A DNA stretch of 33,198 nucleotides from Planctomycetia bacterium (GCA_016177915.1 JACOUI010000067.1:1-33198), one strand, 5' to 3'. Counted from the first letter of the stretch, positions 23,678-32,345 are shown. Program-made: numbers and translations. Notes: generated by a model not told the origin, from the sequence alone.

Positions 23678-23682
23678 GAAGG

Positions 23683-24246
23683 TCAGGACTGCTCCAACTC
23701 CAGCAGCCGGCGCTTGGTGGCGGGTCCGCCGGGGGCGGAAAACTCGCCGAGCCGCCCGCCCGACGCCACCACGCGATGGCACGGCACGATCAGCGGCGTG
23801 CGGTTCTGGGCCATCACGTTGCCGACCGCGCGGGCCGCCAAGGGCACGCCGCAGCGGGCGGCCAGCCGGCCGTAGCTGATCGTCCGCCCGCGTGGAATCC
23901 GGCGGCAACGCTGCACGACTTCGCGCTGGAACGGCGTGAGGTGCGAGAGGTCGATCTTGACGTCCGAGAAATCGACCGGCTTGCCGGCCGCGAAGTCCGT
24001 CAGCCGGTGCACGAGAGAATCGTCGAGTCCGTCGCCGGCATCTTCAACGACGCGATCGACGCCCCCCGGCAAGGCCGCCAGGGCCTGCTTCGGCGACTCG
24101 TGCCCGAACGAAAGGCTGCACACGACCTCTCCCCGGCGGGCCAGGGCCATCCAGCCCAACTCGGTCGGGAAGACCGTGGCGGACAGAGGCAAAGCCTGCC
24201 GTTTGCGAGCGGTTTTGCGGCGGGATTCGGCAAAAGCGACGGCCAT
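23683..24246 (-). CDS. ogt: Methylated-DNA--protein-cysteine methyltransferase (O6-alkylguanine repair)
   Basis: The protein has 187 residues. The suicidal acceptor is C156 in the invariant PCHRV motif; the helix-turn-helix region (TPFQREVVQRCRRIPRGRTISYG) and the Asn hinge segment (AVGNVMAQN) are intact. It transfers the alkyl group from O6-alkylguanine to itself. The first 80 residues form the usual N-terminal domain. The start is well supported by AAAGGAGG 9 bp before the ATG. There is no AlkA or Ada-type regulator domain, so this is the Ogt/MGMT-only form. A basic N-terminal stretch (ESRRKTARKRQ) precedes the fold. Confidence 0.93.
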   Translation of the reverse strand: MAVAFAESRRKTARKRQALPLSATVFPTELGWMALARRGEVVCSLSFGHESPKQALAALPGGVDRVVEDAGDGLDDSLVHRLTDFAAGKPVDFSDVKIDLSHLTPFQREVVQRCRRIPRGRTISYGRLAARCGVPLAARAVGNVMAQNRTPLIVPCHRVVASGGRLGEFSAPGGPATKRRLLELEQS

Positions 24247-24335
24247 GGGACGAGCCTCCTTTCAAGCGGGATCGTGGCGCTACGCCGGCGGTTTTGGACC
24301 AGGAACCGCCGGCCAAGCCCTGACATTGTACGGCT

Positions 24336-24365
24336 TTGACAGCCGGATTTGAAGCAATCTATACT
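24336..24365 (+). promoter_or_regulatory. Sigma-70-type promoter of the gene at 24419
   Basis: TTGACA at 24336-24341 is a perfect -35 box; TATACT at 24360-24365 is a near-perfect -10 box; the spacer is 18 bp. The start of transcription would be near 24372, giving a leader of about 47 nt that contains GGAAGGA before the ATG. It is the best housekeeping promoter in the window. Confidence 0.75.
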
Positions 24366-24418
24366 GCACGTCGGCAAGGCGTGCTGCCGCCACTTCCACG
24401 CGGAAGGAACAACTCGCA

Positions 24419-25162
24419 ATGAACCCTTATGAATCGCTGTGCGATGATTTTTACCTGAACCTCAACCTCAGCACGGAAATGGAGCTTCCCAGCTCGCGCG
24501 AGACCGTGCTGCAATTCTTCGAAAGGATCCAGAAAGACTACCCCACGATGCGGAACTTCTACAGCCGCGAGAAGGGGGACTTCGTGCTCGAAGAGGACAA
24601 GGACCAGGGGCAATACCGCTGGGTGGCCGTCGAACCCCGCCGCGTCTGCTCCGGACAGGTGAACCCCAAGTCGGTCGAAGACGCGCTCAAGCAGCACCGG
24701 CTCGTGCTGGACCTGGCGCCGTACATGCTGTCGCTCAGCCCGCTCGATTGCGAGGCGCTCGACATTCTGTTCGGATTCGACTTCACGTACCGGGGGAACC
24801 ACAACCAGCTCGTGGCGGAGGCGCTGGGCGTCTGCCCGGCGTTTGAGCGGCTGCTGGAATTGCCCTCGAACCAGGTGATCAGCTACGAGCCGTCGCTGAC
24901 ATTGTCTTTGGACGACGAATGCCGCACGCAGTGCCGGATGAGCGTCGAGACGCGGACGAGCGCCTACCACGTGCGCACGGGCGAGTTTCCCGAGGAGCAG
25001 CTCAGCGTGTATGTCACCGCGCGGCAATACGGCAGCCTGGCGGCGGGTCAGACGTTCGGGGCGACGCTGGAGCGGCTGTACCAGGTGAGCCGCGACCTCG
25101 TGGACCAGTTTGCGGCCGAGGGGATTTTGAAGCCGCTGCGGAAGGCGATTGCGCTCAAGTAA
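24419..25162 (+). CDS. Conserved planctomycete protein of unknown function
   Basis: The protein has 247 residues, soluble, with no signal or membrane segment. The N-terminus (MNPYESLCDDFYLNLNLSTE) and the repeated mention of aromatic/acidic residues (QYRWVAVEPRRVCSGQVNP) are not those of an enzyme family I know. The middle (LDILFGFDFTYRGNHNQLVAEAL) and the late part (VYVTARQYGSLAAGQTFG) are mixed alpha/beta and look like a self-dimerising domain, possibly of the TIGR04255 kind; this is a weak guess. It is preceded by a strong sigma-70 promoter and a ribosome binding site, so it is expressed on its own. A hairpin (25181-25206) follows the stop. Confidence 0.65.
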   Translation: MNPYESLCDDFYLNLNLSTEMELPSSRETVLQFFERIQKDYPTMRNFYSREKGDFVLEEDKDQGQYRWVAVEPRRVCSGQVNPKSVEDALKQHRLVLDLAPYMLSLSPLDCEALDILFGFDFTYRGNHNQLVAEALGVCPAFERLLELPSNQVISYEPSLTLSLDDECRTQCRMSVETRTSAYHVRTGEFPEEQLSVYVTARQYGSLAAGQTFGATLERLYQVSRDLVDQFAAEGILKPLRKAIALK

Positions 25163-25180
25163 CAAAGGTGTTTCGGGTGG

Positions 25181-25206
25181 CACGCCCTGAGCTTGCGAAG
25201 GGCGTG
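25181..25206. repeat. 8-bp inverted repeat after the gene at 24419
   Basis: CACGCCCT (25181-25188) and AGGGCGTG (25199-25206) form a perfect stem with a 10-nt loop (GAGCTTGCGA). The loop and arms resemble a repeat common between genes of many bacteria. There is no T-tract; it may stabilise the transcript 3' end. It lies in the 79-bp gap before the DUF1501 gene. Confidence 0.55.
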
Positions 25207-25241
25207 GTTATTGCGTCGCGGACCTCGAACGAGCGCGGGAC

Positions 25242-26708
25242 ATGAGCGATTCGTTCAAAACATCCGACAAGCCCGGTCCCGCAACGATGTTGGGCCGCCG
25301 GCATTTTCTGGCGCGGATGAGCGGTCTGGGCCTGGGGGCGATCGCTTTGTCGTCGCTGCTGGAGGGCTCGGCCCAGGCGGCGGAAACAAGCGCCACGGGG
25401 GGGCTGCCCGATTTGCCGCACTTTGCGCCCCGCGCCAAGCGCGTGATTTACCTCTTTCAGTCCGGCGGGCCGTCGCAGATCGACCTCTTCGACCACAAGC
25501 CGGGCCTGGCGGAGCGATTTGGAAAGGAACTGCCCGATTCGATCCGCCGCGGGCAGCGCTTGACGGGCATGACCTCGCGGCAGGAGAGTTTTCCGGTCGC
25601 GCCGAGCCTGTTCAAATTCGCGCGGCACGGGACGTGCGGCGCCTGGGTGAGCGAGCTTTTGCCGCACACGGCGAAGGTCGTCGACGAGCTGTGCTTCATC
25701 AAGTCGATGCACACCGAGGCGATCAATCACGACCCGGCCGTGACGTTTTTCCAGACCGGGGCGCAGCTCGCCGGGCGGCCGAGCATCGGGTCGTGGCTGT
25801 CGTACGGCCTGGGGAGCGAGAACCAGAACCTGCCGGCGTTTGTGGTGATGATCTCGCAGGGGATCAACGACCAGCCGCTCTACGACCGGCTGTGGGGCAG
25901 CGGTTTCTTGCCGACGCAGCACCAGGGGGTGAAGTTCCGCTCGGTGGGCGACCCGGTGCTGTACCTCTCGAACCCGGCGGGGTTCGACGGCACGGCGCGG
26001 CGGGAGATGCTCGACGATCTGGCGAAGCTGAACGAGCTGAAGCTCGCCGAGACGGGCGACCCGGAAATCGCCACGCGAATTGCGCAGTACGAGATGGCGT
26101 ACCGGATGCAATCGTCGGTCCCGGAATTGATCGACGTTTCGGACGAGCCGGAGCACGTGTTCGAGCTGTATGGCCCGCACGCGCGAAAGCCCGGCACTTT
26201 TGCCGCGAACTGTCTGCTCGCGCGGCGGCTGGCGGAGCGGGGCGTGCGTTTCATTCAGCTTTTCCACCGCGGCTGGGACCAGCACACGATCCTGCCGACG
26301 AACATCGTCAAGCAGTGCGACGACTCGGACCAGGCCTCGGCGGCGCTCATTACCGACCTCAAGCAGCGGGGCCTGTTGGACGACACGCTGGTGATCTGGG
26401 GCGGCGAGTTCGGCCGCACCGTCTATTGCCAGGGGACGCTCACGCACGAGGACTACGGCCGCGACCATCACCCGCGCTGCTTCACGATCTGGCTGGCGGG
26501 GGGCGGCATCCGGCCGGCGACGAGCCACGGCGAGACGGACGATTTTTCGTACAACATCGCGGCAGGCGCGGTGCACGTGCACGATTTGCACGCCACGATC
26601 CTGCACCTGCTGGGGATCGACCACACGCGGCTGACGTTCAAGTTCCAGGGCCGCCACTATCGCCTGACGGACGTGCACGGCGAGCTGGTCGAGAAGGTTC
26701 TTTCGTAG
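25242..26708 (+). CDS. DUF1501 domain protein (Tat-exported)
   Basis: The protein has 488 residues. A twin-arginine signal ([20 protein letters not shown]) leads export. The rest is the DUF1501 domain, related to alkaline phosphatase/sulfatase folds: [21 protein letters not shown] at the start, [47 protein letters not shown] and [19 protein letters not shown]. The conserved His/Asp set implies a metal-dependent esterase, but no activity is established for the family. It usually follows a DUF1549/DUF1553 gene with a c-type cytochrome; here that partner is at 14138-17179. The start codon has only a weak ribosome binding site. Its stop TAG (26706-26708) falls within a palindromic repeat. Confidence 0.93.
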   Translation: MSDSFKTSDKPGPATMLGRRHFLARMSGLGLGAIALSSLLEGSAQAAETSATGGLPDLPHFAPRAKRVIYLFQSGGPSQIDLFDHKPGLAERFGKELPDSIRRGQRLTGMTSRQESFPVAPSLFKFARHGTCGAWVSELLPHTAKVVDELCFIKSMHTEAINHDPAVTFFQTGAQLAGRPSIGSWLSYGLGSENQNLPAFVVMISQGINDQPLYDRLWGSGFLPTQHQGVKFRSVGDPVLYLSNPAGFDGTARREMLDDLAKLNELKLAETGDPEIATRIAQYEMAYRMQSSVPELIDVSDEPEHVFELYGPHARKPGTFAANCLLARRLAERGVRFIQLFHRGWDQHTILPTNIVKQCDDSDQASAALITDLKQRGLLDDTLVIWGGEFGRTVYCQGTLTHEDYGRDHHPRCFTIWLAGGGIRPATSHGETDDFSYNIAAGAVHVHDLHATILHLLGIDHTRLTFKFQGRHYRLTDVHGELVEKVLS

Positions 26709-26761
26709 GGCAGGCGGCGCGCCTGCCGCTCTTCCGTCGTAGTCCAGGCGGCCCGCCGGCC
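26705..26761 (+). repeat. Gene-end palindromic repeat, two copies
   Basis: Copy at 26705-26728 (GTAGGGCAGGCGG then CGCGCCTGCCG, an 8-bp stem with loop GCG) and a degenerate copy at 26739-26761. As at 22338, the GTAG of the first copy supplies the stop codon of the upstream gene. The remaining 212 bp to 26973 hold no gene; a related short element lies at 26941-26965. Confidence 0.7.
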
Positions 26762-26940
26762 ATTCCTTTTGCTTTCCGCGTTCTGGCAGGGACGGCAGTT
26801 CGCTCGCGGCCACGCCGCAGGGTTGCCTTTTCCCCGCCCTCGGCAAAAATTCACGTTGGGGAAACAAAACGGCCGCCGCCAGTTGCAGGGGAGCAACCAG
26901 CGACGGCCGGAAGGAGCGCGGCCGCGGCCGGCACTTTAGG

Positions 26941-26973
26941 CCGGCCGGGACCGTCGGCAAAATGGAGCTTTGC
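26941..26973 (-). repeat. Second short intergenic repeat with a 6-bp hairpin
   Basis: CCGGGACCGTCGGCAAAATG here and CGGGGACGGTGGCAAAGTGG at 30115-30134 are clearly related. In addition GGCAAA (26956-26961) and TTTGCC (26969-26974) form a 6-bp stem that runs into the stop codon (26974-26976) of the minus-strand gene. A role at the 3' end of that transcript is possible; no T-tract is present. Confidence 0.4.
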
Positions 26974-27402
26974 CTAATTCACCACCGCCTCCGTGTGCAA
27001 TTGCGCCAGGACCTTGCGGCGCATGCGCTCTTCGCAGATCGCCAGCCGCTTGCGGCGACGGATCTCGCGGTCGATCTCCTTGATGACGAGCGAGGACATC
27101 GCGCTCTTGTCCGCCTCGCTGGCGGTCGCCGCCGAGTCCCAGATCGTGATCACGTGCTCCGACGCCGTCGTCACGGGCACGCGGTTGGGGTCGTTCATGA
27201 ACGCTGCGTAGCGTTCCAGCCGGCTGCGGCACCCGACAAGCCAAAACAAAATGCATCCGGTCGAGTTGGGCCCGGCGTACTGCCCGCGGACGACCCGGCC
27301 GGCCGCCAGCTCGCCCCGCAGCTTCCACAGGTTCTCAGTCGGGATGCTCACGGCGGGAAGCAAGGTCCGCAGAGCATCGGTCAGGCGTGCGTGCTCAGCC
27401 AT
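26974..27402 (-). CDS. Unknown protein, 142 residues
   Basis: The start at 27402 is chosen because AAAGGAG stands 9 bp before its ATG; a longer frame to 27438 has no such support. The middle is conserved-looking (QYAGPNSTGCILFWLVGCRS, then VTTASEHVITIWDSAATASEA). The end is a strongly charged helix (KEIDREIRRRKRLAICEERM). No membrane segment or known motif. A plausible minus-strand promoter lies at 27457-27484. It is divergent from another unknown gene at 27589, with 186 bp between the starts. Function cannot be inferred. Confidence 0.6.
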   Translation of the reverse strand: MAEHARLTDALRTLLPAVSIPTENLWKLRGELAAGRVVRGQYAGPNSTGCILFWLVGCRSRLERYAAFMNDPNRVPVTTASEHVITIWDSAATASEADKSAMSSLVIKEIDREIRRRKRLAICEERMRRKVLAQLHTEAVVN

Positions 27403-27456
27403 GTTCGTTTCTCCTTTCGAGAAATGGAAACAGGACACATCGATGTCGATGCTGCA

Positions 27457-27484
27457 AATCTAAAGGGTGTGAATTATCGATCAA
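27457..27484 (-). promoter_or_regulatory. Possible promoter of the 142-residue unknown gene
   Basis: Minus strand: TTGATC (27484-27479), 16-bp spacer, TAGATT (27462-27457). Both boxes match sigma-70 at four or more positions. The leader to 27402 would be about 48 nt. Called on pattern only. Confidence 0.4.
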
Positions 27485-27542
27485 GGAAAGCAGATGAAAG
27501 CACTTCGGTAACCGCAGTGCAGAATCGGGCAATTCCAAGAGG

Positions 27543-27564
27543 GCGGCGATGAGGGAATCGCCGC
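27543..27564 (+). promoter_or_regulatory. 8-bp hairpin 24 bp before the gene at 27589
   Basis: GCGGCGAT (27543-27550) and ATCGCCGC (27557-27564) form a perfect stem around the purine hexaloop GAGGGA. It would lie in the mRNA leader of the gene at 27589, or act as a DNA palindrome between the two divergent genes. Confidence 0.45.
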
Positions 27565-27588
27565 TAAACTCCTGCCGAGGCCACGGTT

Positions 27589-29055
27589 ATGTCCACGGAG
27601 CTGAACGATCGCAACGCCGCGTTGGACGATCCGTATGAAAAGCTGGTGCAGTTGGTGCGCGACGGCGACATGACCGTCTCCGAGGGGGTCGCCGAAGCCG
27701 TGGCGCTTTTCAAGGGCAATCCGCAGCTCAATCGCCTGCTGCAAATCCTCGCCGAACGGTTGGACAAGGTCAGCCAGCGCCTGCTGGAAACCAGCGAGTC
27801 GCTGGAAAGGGTGATGGAAGCCGTGGGGCTGGCGGAGCCCAGTTGGGACACCTGGGGCGATTGGCTCCTCTTGCCGTTCAAGGGACCCTCCTGCGTGTTC
27901 CGGATCACGGACACGTTCGGGCACATGCTGCGCGATGAAGTGGCGGTGATCGACGTCAGCCGCTGGCTCGACCGCCGCCGCTACGCTGCGTGCCGCCTGA
28001 TCGAGGCGGCGCTCGGCAAGCCCGAGGAATCCGTGAACCACGCCACGCTCGCCAGCAAGGCCTTCGCGCGGCCGGGCGCCGTGGGGTTTGTCGGCCGCCT
28101 CCACATGTTCGGGCCGTTTGCCGAGGCGAACTTCGACAACACGCGGGCCCGCAAGCCGCGGATGCTGTGGTTCAAGAGCCCCCTGCGGCCGGTCGACCTG
28201 CCGGCCGGCAAGCTGGACCCCAAGGACTATCACGTCCTCATGGAGCGCAAGGAAGAGGGGCCCGCGGAGGAGCACAAGGCGCGGGACGAAGCGCCGGACC
28301 GGATCGACCATGGGCTGATCCAGTCGTACACGGTGACGTACGACGGCCGGGTCGTGCGCGTGGTGCGGATCGCCGGCTCATCGCAGCTTGGCACGCTGGG
28401 AAGCGCCAAGCTGCTGGAGCTGCTGTTCGACAAGAAAAACTACCCCGTGCCGAAGAACCTGAAGCGGGACAGCCAGTTTGAGGCGTTCGTGCGGGTGCGC
28501 TGCCCGCGCAAGTCGCTGGGGCAACTGGACGCCGTGGTGATCGAAGAGGTGAAGATCTGGGTGGACGGGCGTCGGGTGGCCGGCCTGGGCTGCGATCCGG
28601 TGGTTACGCTGCTTGTGGACGCGGCGGGCGACGTCGCGGCCACGCGCGTCAATTGGGGCTCGACGCTGAAGGCCAACAGCCAGAACGCGCGGATGTTCTG
28701 CACGCTGTGCCGCGAGGCCGCCGCCAACGGATCGGTGTCGATCGCGCGGCTCCTCGAGCTGAAAAACGAGTGGCGCAAGGGGGGGAGCAAGGTCACCGAG
28801 CGTCTCGTGCGGCAGCTCCTCGTCAACTCGATCAAGCGGACGCTCTTCAAGCCGCCGCTGGAGGACGCGCTGGAGATCGACGAGACCGGCAAAAACGTCC
28901 GCCTGCACGTCAAGTTTGTCCGCGAGCCGCTGGAGGCGGGCGAGAGCGGGCGGGACCACACCACGCCGCTCCAGACCACCGCCGGTCCCGCGCCGCGCAA
29001 GGGCCGGGCCGGAAAGCCGGCCGCGCCGCGGGGCGTGAAAGGTTCGCCCACTTGA
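27589..29055 (+). CDS. Unknown soluble protein, 488 residues
   Basis: A long, acidic-then-basic protein. The first 80 residues include a probable coiled coil (LLQILAERLDKVSQRLLETSE). The centre is mixed alpha/beta with RLHMFGPFAEANFDNTRARK and GSSQLGTLGSAKLLELLFDK. The C-terminal 35 residues are disordered and rich in Pro, Gly, Arg and Lys. No signal, membrane segment, P-loop or metal motif is seen. The ATG at 27589 has only a weak GAGG upstream. It is followed by a 204-bp gap and a membrane protein gene on the same strand. I do not recognise the family. Confidence 0.65.
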   Translation: MSTELNDRNAALDDPYEKLVQLVRDGDMTVSEGVAEAVALFKGNPQLNRLLQILAERLDKVSQRLLETSESLERVMEAVGLAEPSWDTWGDWLLLPFKGPSCVFRITDTFGHMLRDEVAVIDVSRWLDRRRYAACRLIEAALGKPEESVNHATLASKAFARPGAVGFVGRLHMFGPFAEANFDNTRARKPRMLWFKSPLRPVDLPAGKLDPKDYHVLMERKEEGPAEEHKARDEAPDRIDHGLIQSYTVTYDGRVVRVVRIAGSSQLGTLGSAKLLELLFDKKNYPVPKNLKRDSQFEAFVRVRCPRKSLGQLDAVVIEEVKIWVDGRRVAGLGCDPVVTLLVDAAGDVAATRVNWGSTLKANSQNARMFCTLCREAAANGSVSIARLLELKNEWRKGGSKVTERLVRQLLVNSIKRTLFKPPLEDALEIDETGKNVRLHVKFVREPLEAGESGRDHTTPLQTTAGPAPRKGRAGKPAAPRGVKGSPT

Positions 29056-29181
29056 TTCTGGAACCCAAACCCAAGTCGCGGCCCAATCCCCGCCGCGGCC
29101 GGACGAATACGCTCACAGTGGGCGTCGCGGCGTCGATCGCCATTGCGCGGCAGGCACACGGGCACACGGGGCACAAGTGGC

Positions 29182-29197
29182 TGCACGCTGGCGTGCA
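29182..29197. repeat. 16-bp palindrome in the gap before the gene at 29260
   Basis: TGCACGC, TG, GCGTGCA: perfect two-fold symmetry except for the 2-nt centre. It lies 63 bp before the start of the gene at 29260, after a run of GGCACACGG direct repeats. It could be an operator or an intergenic repeat; no second copy was seen in the window. Confidence 0.4.
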
Positions 29198-29259
29198 AGG
29201 CGCGAACCGGGTAAAGTCAGACGCGCTTGGCACGTCCATTCCCAAAGGAAGCTCCGACC

Positions 29260-30012
29260 ATGTCGACGGACACGTCCAAAACGAAAGAAGGCCAGGTCGC
29301 CCCGGCCGCACCCGCCGAAAAGCCGGAAGAAGAAGGGCCCGGCCGGATTTACCTCGTCTCGTACCCGAAGATCGTCTTTCTCTATCCGACGTTCGTGATG
29401 GCGCTCCTCACGGGCATCGCGATGAGCTTTGCCATCAAGGACTACCCCGACGCCACCAAAGAATTCCAAAAGGGCATGTCGCTGGCGTTTTTGTGCATCC
29501 TGGGCGTGAACCTGGTCGTGCTGAGCCTGGATTTTCCGCGGACGACGTCGCTGACGCTGTTTTTCCTGGCGGTGGCCATCGTGCTGGGCGGCGTGCTTTT
29601 GTTCACGTTCTATCCCAACCTGCTGCCCTCGTTCCTTGGCGTCTTAGGCTCGCTGCGGCCGGTCGCCAACGCGCAGTTCTTTTACCTGATCGCCGGCATC
29701 CTGGGGGTGATCTACCTGATCGTGCTGGTGAGCGTGCAGTTCGACTACTGGGAGGTCCGCCCCAACGAGCTTTTGCACCATCACGGCTTCCTGAGCAACC
29801 TGGAGCGGTTTCCGGCGCAGAACATCCGCGTCGAGAAGGAGATCACCGACATCTTCGAGTACGTGCTGTTGCGGTCGGGCCGGCTGATCCTGACGGCGCA
29901 AGGCTCGGCGCGGCCGATCGTGCTGGAGAACGTGCTCTTCATCGGGCAAAAGGAGCAGGCGCTGACGAAGATGCTGGCGGCGCTGCAGGTGTCGGTGCGG
30001 AGGGAAACGTGA
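29260..30012 (+). CDS. Four-TM membrane protein with C-terminal PH-like domain
   Basis: The protein has 250 residues. The start is fixed by AAAGGAAG 9 bp before the ATG at 29260. After an acidic N-terminus (EGQVAPAAPAEKPEEEGP) come four membrane segments (VFLYPTFVMALLTGIAM, MSLAFLCILGVNLVVLSL, LTLFFLAVAIVLGGVLLF and FYLIAGILGVIYLIVLVSV). The last 85 residues (VRPNELLHHHGFLSNLERFP to the end) look like a small bacterial PH-like beta domain facing the cytoplasm. No known transporter or enzyme family was recognised. A gene-end repeat begins 3 bp after the stop. Confidence 0.7.
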   Translation: MSTDTSKTKEGQVAPAAPAEKPEEEGPGRIYLVSYPKIVFLYPTFVMALLTGIAMSFAIKDYPDATKEFQKGMSLAFLCILGVNLVVLSLDFPRTTSLTLFFLAVAIVLGGVLLFTFYPNLLPSFLGVLGSLRPVANAQFFYLIAGILGVIYLIVLVSVQFDYWEVRPNELLHHHGFLSNLERFPAQNIRVEKEITDIFEYVLLRSGRLILTAQGSARPIVLENVLFIGQKEQALTKMLAALQVSVRRET

Positions 30013-30014
30013 CC

Positions 30015-30134
30015 GTGGGGTAGGCGTCCCGCCTGTCTTTCAACGACGGCAGTTGCGGACACGGGCTCCGCCAATGGCAGGCAAGCCGACTACCCTCAAA
30101 GCACTGGAAGGCGCCGGGGACGGTGGCAAAGTGG
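30015..30134. repeat. Gene-end palindromic repeat (two copies) and second repeat type
   Basis: GTGGGGTAGGCGTCCCGCCTG at 30015-30035 lies 3 bp after a stop codon. An inverted, degenerate copy (reverse complement GAGGGTAGTCGGCTTGCC) is at 30076-30096. The second repeat type, matching 26941-26965, is at 30111-30134. The rest of the 337-bp gap to the amine oxidase start holds nothing else that I can identify except its ribosome binding site. Confidence 0.55.
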
Positions 30135-30349
30135 TTCGTTAGGGAAGGCGCCCGGCAGAAAGCAAACGAGCTCAGTCGGCACGCGAGTTCTGGCGATTGC
30201 TCGCTTCTGGACACAGGCGATAGGGCGCTGTAAAAACTGCGCAGCCGATGGCGCGTCGGGCTGTTCAGCGCGGTGCGCGGCAACCGAGGCGGCCGGCGCC
30301 TCCCGATTCGTCGGCCGTCCCCGCGCGTTTTTCCCGAGGTGAATCAGTC

Positions 30350-32272
30350 ATGGCCGGACCTATTCGTCACCCCCTCGACCCGCTCAGCGCTGAAGAAGTC
30401 CAGCAGGCAGTCCAACTGCTCAGAGCGCGCGGCAAGGTCACGCCGACCACTCGTTTCGTGTCGGTCAGCCTGAAGGAGCCGCGCAAGGAGCGCGTTCACG
30501 CATTTACCGGCCAGGAGGCGATCCCGCGTGAGGCTTTCGCCGTGCTTTTCGATAACGCCACGAGCACCTGCTACGAGGCCGTGATCTCGCTGGCGGCATC
30601 CCAGGTGCTGTCCTGGAAGCAGATCCCGGACGTGCAGCCGACGATGACCATCGACGAGCAGATCGAGTGCGAGCAAGCCGTGTTGGCCAGCGACGAATTC
30701 AAGGCCGCGCTCAAGCGCCACTACGGCATCGACGACACGCGGCTGGTGATGGTCGATATCTGGAGCGCCGGCAACTACGGCTCCGCAGAAGACCGCACCA
30801 GGCGGTTGGCCCGACCGCTTTGCTTTCTGCGGCGCGATCCCACCGACAACGGTTACGCCCGGCCTATCGAAGGGCTGCGGCCCGTGGTCGATCTCAACAC
30901 CATGCAGGTCATCCGCGTGGAGGAATACGGCCGTTGGCCCTTGCCTCCTGGGGAGTGTAATTACGCGGCCGATCGCGTGACCAATCTCCGCCGCGACATC
31001 AAGCCCCTCGAAATCGCGCAGCCCGCAGGGCCCACCTTTGAGGTCGACGGTCATCAGGTGCGCTGGCAAAACTGGAGCTTCGTCGTTGGCTTTAATGCCC
31101 GTGAAGGCCTCACGCTGCACCATCTTCGCTACCGCGACGAGGGCCGAAACCGCCCCATTCTGTACCGCGCATCCCTCACGGAGATGGTCGTGCCCTACGG
31201 CGATCCCGGTCCCACGCAGCGACGCAAGAACGCGTTCGACGTGGGGGAATACGGCATGGGCATGTGCGCCAACAGCCTGGAACTGGGCTGCGATTGCCTC
31301 GGGCTGATCCGCTACTTCGACGCCAACCTGGTCACCAGCCGAGGCGAACCGCTGGTCATCAAGAACGCCATTTGCATGCACGAGGAGGACTACGGCATCC
31401 TGTGGAAACACACGGACCGCCGGCTGAACTCGCCCGAGGTGCGCCGCTCACGGCGGCTCGTGATTTCCTCGATTTCGACCGTCGAGAATTACGAGTATGG
31501 CTTCTTCTGGTATCTCTACCAGGATGGAAGCGTCCAGTTTGAGGTCAAGCTGACCGGCGTCCTGTCCCTCGGGGCGTCGCAGCCTGACGAGCGCCCAAAG
31601 TACGGCGCCCTGGTAGCGCCGCAAGTCTATGCGCCGAATCACCAGCACTTTTTCAACGTGCGGCTGGACTTCGACCTTGACGGCGTCGCCAATTCCGTCC
31701 AGCAAGTGGATGTGATTCCGGACGAGCTGGGGGAGGCCAATCCGTTTGAGAACGCGTTCCAGGCCCGCGCCACGACGATCAAAACGGAGAAGCAGGCCCG
31801 CGCGCACCTCAATCTGCAAACGGCGCGGAGCTGGAAGATCGTGAATCCGGCAATTCTCAACGCCGTGGGCGAGCCAGTCGGCTACAGGCTCGTCCCCGGC
31901 GACGATTCATTTCCCATGGGCTCGCCCAATGCCTGGTGGCGGAAGCGCGCCGGGTTTGTGAACTACCATGTCTGGGTCACCCCGCATGCGGACGACGAAA
32001 AGTACGGCGCCGGCGATTTTCCGAACCAGAGTGCCGGCGGCGACGGGCTGATGCGTTGGACCGCACGTGACCGCCCGATCGAAGCCACCGATGTCGTGCT
32101 GTGGTACACGATGGGGCACACGCACATTCCGCGGCCCGAGGATTACCCGGTGATGCCCACGGCGTACGTCGGCTTCTTGCTGAAGCCGCACGGCTTTTTC
32201 AATCTCAACCCGGCGAACGACGTTCCCCCTTCTCCCAAGAAGGTGGCCGGTAAGAGCGCATGCTGTCATTGA
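30350..32272 (+). CDS. Copper-containing (primary) amine oxidase
   Basis: The protein has 640 residues, the length of Arthrobacter globiformis phenylethylamine oxidase. It oxidises primary amines to aldehydes with release of NH3 and H2O2. The tyrosine that becomes topaquinone is Y381 in VENYEYGF; copper ligands are H431, H433 (NHQHFF) and H592 (GHTHIPRPEDYP); the catalytic base is D297 (FDVGEYGMG). Numbering matches AGAO within one residue. There is no signal peptide, so like AGAO it is cytoplasmic. The start at 30350 is supported by GAGGTGA 8 bp before it; the frame extends upstream without support. The C-terminus ends in CCH after KVAGKSA, an odd extension. It is followed after 73 bp by a CusF-like lipoprotein. 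The amine substrate cannot be told. Confidence 0.94.
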   Translation: MAGPIRHPLDPLSAEEVQQAVQLLRARGKVTPTTRFVSVSLKEPRKERVHAFTGQEAIPREAFAVLFDNATSTCYEAVISLAASQVLSWKQIPDVQPTMTIDEQIECEQAVLASDEFKAALKRHYGIDDTRLVMVDIWSAGNYGSAEDRTRRLARPLCFLRRDPTDNGYARPIEGLRPVVDLNTMQVIRVEEYGRWPLPPGECNYAADRVTNLRRDIKPLEIAQPAGPTFEVDGHQVRWQNWSFVVGFNAREGLTLHHLRYRDEGRNRPILYRASLTEMVVPYGDPGPTQRRKNAFDVGEYGMGMCANSLELGCDCLGLIRYFDANLVTSRGEPLVIKNAICMHEEDYGILWKHTDRRLNSPEVRRSRRLVISSISTVENYEYGFFWYLYQDGSVQFEVKLTGVLSLGASQPDERPKYGALVAPQVYAPNHQHFFNVRLDFDLDGVANSVQQVDVIPDELGEANPFENAFQARATTIKTEKQARAHLNLQTARSWKIVNPAILNAVGEPVGYRLVPGDDSFPMGSPNAWWRKRAGFVNYHVWVTPHADDEKYGAGDFPNQSAGGDGLMRWTARDRPIEATDVVLWYTMGHTHIPRPEDYPVMPTAYVGFLLKPHGFFNLNPANDVPPSPKKVAGKSACCH

Positions 32273-32345
32273 GCTGCTCCACCGGGCACGTTCTCGGTCG
32301 GCAGGAGAGCAGCATCTCGTCGCAGAAACAATCGAGCCGCCGGAC

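Noticed and set aside
25155..26960. 601-codon minus-strand open frame antisense to DUF1501
   Set aside because: Same reason: a shadow frame of a clear gene.
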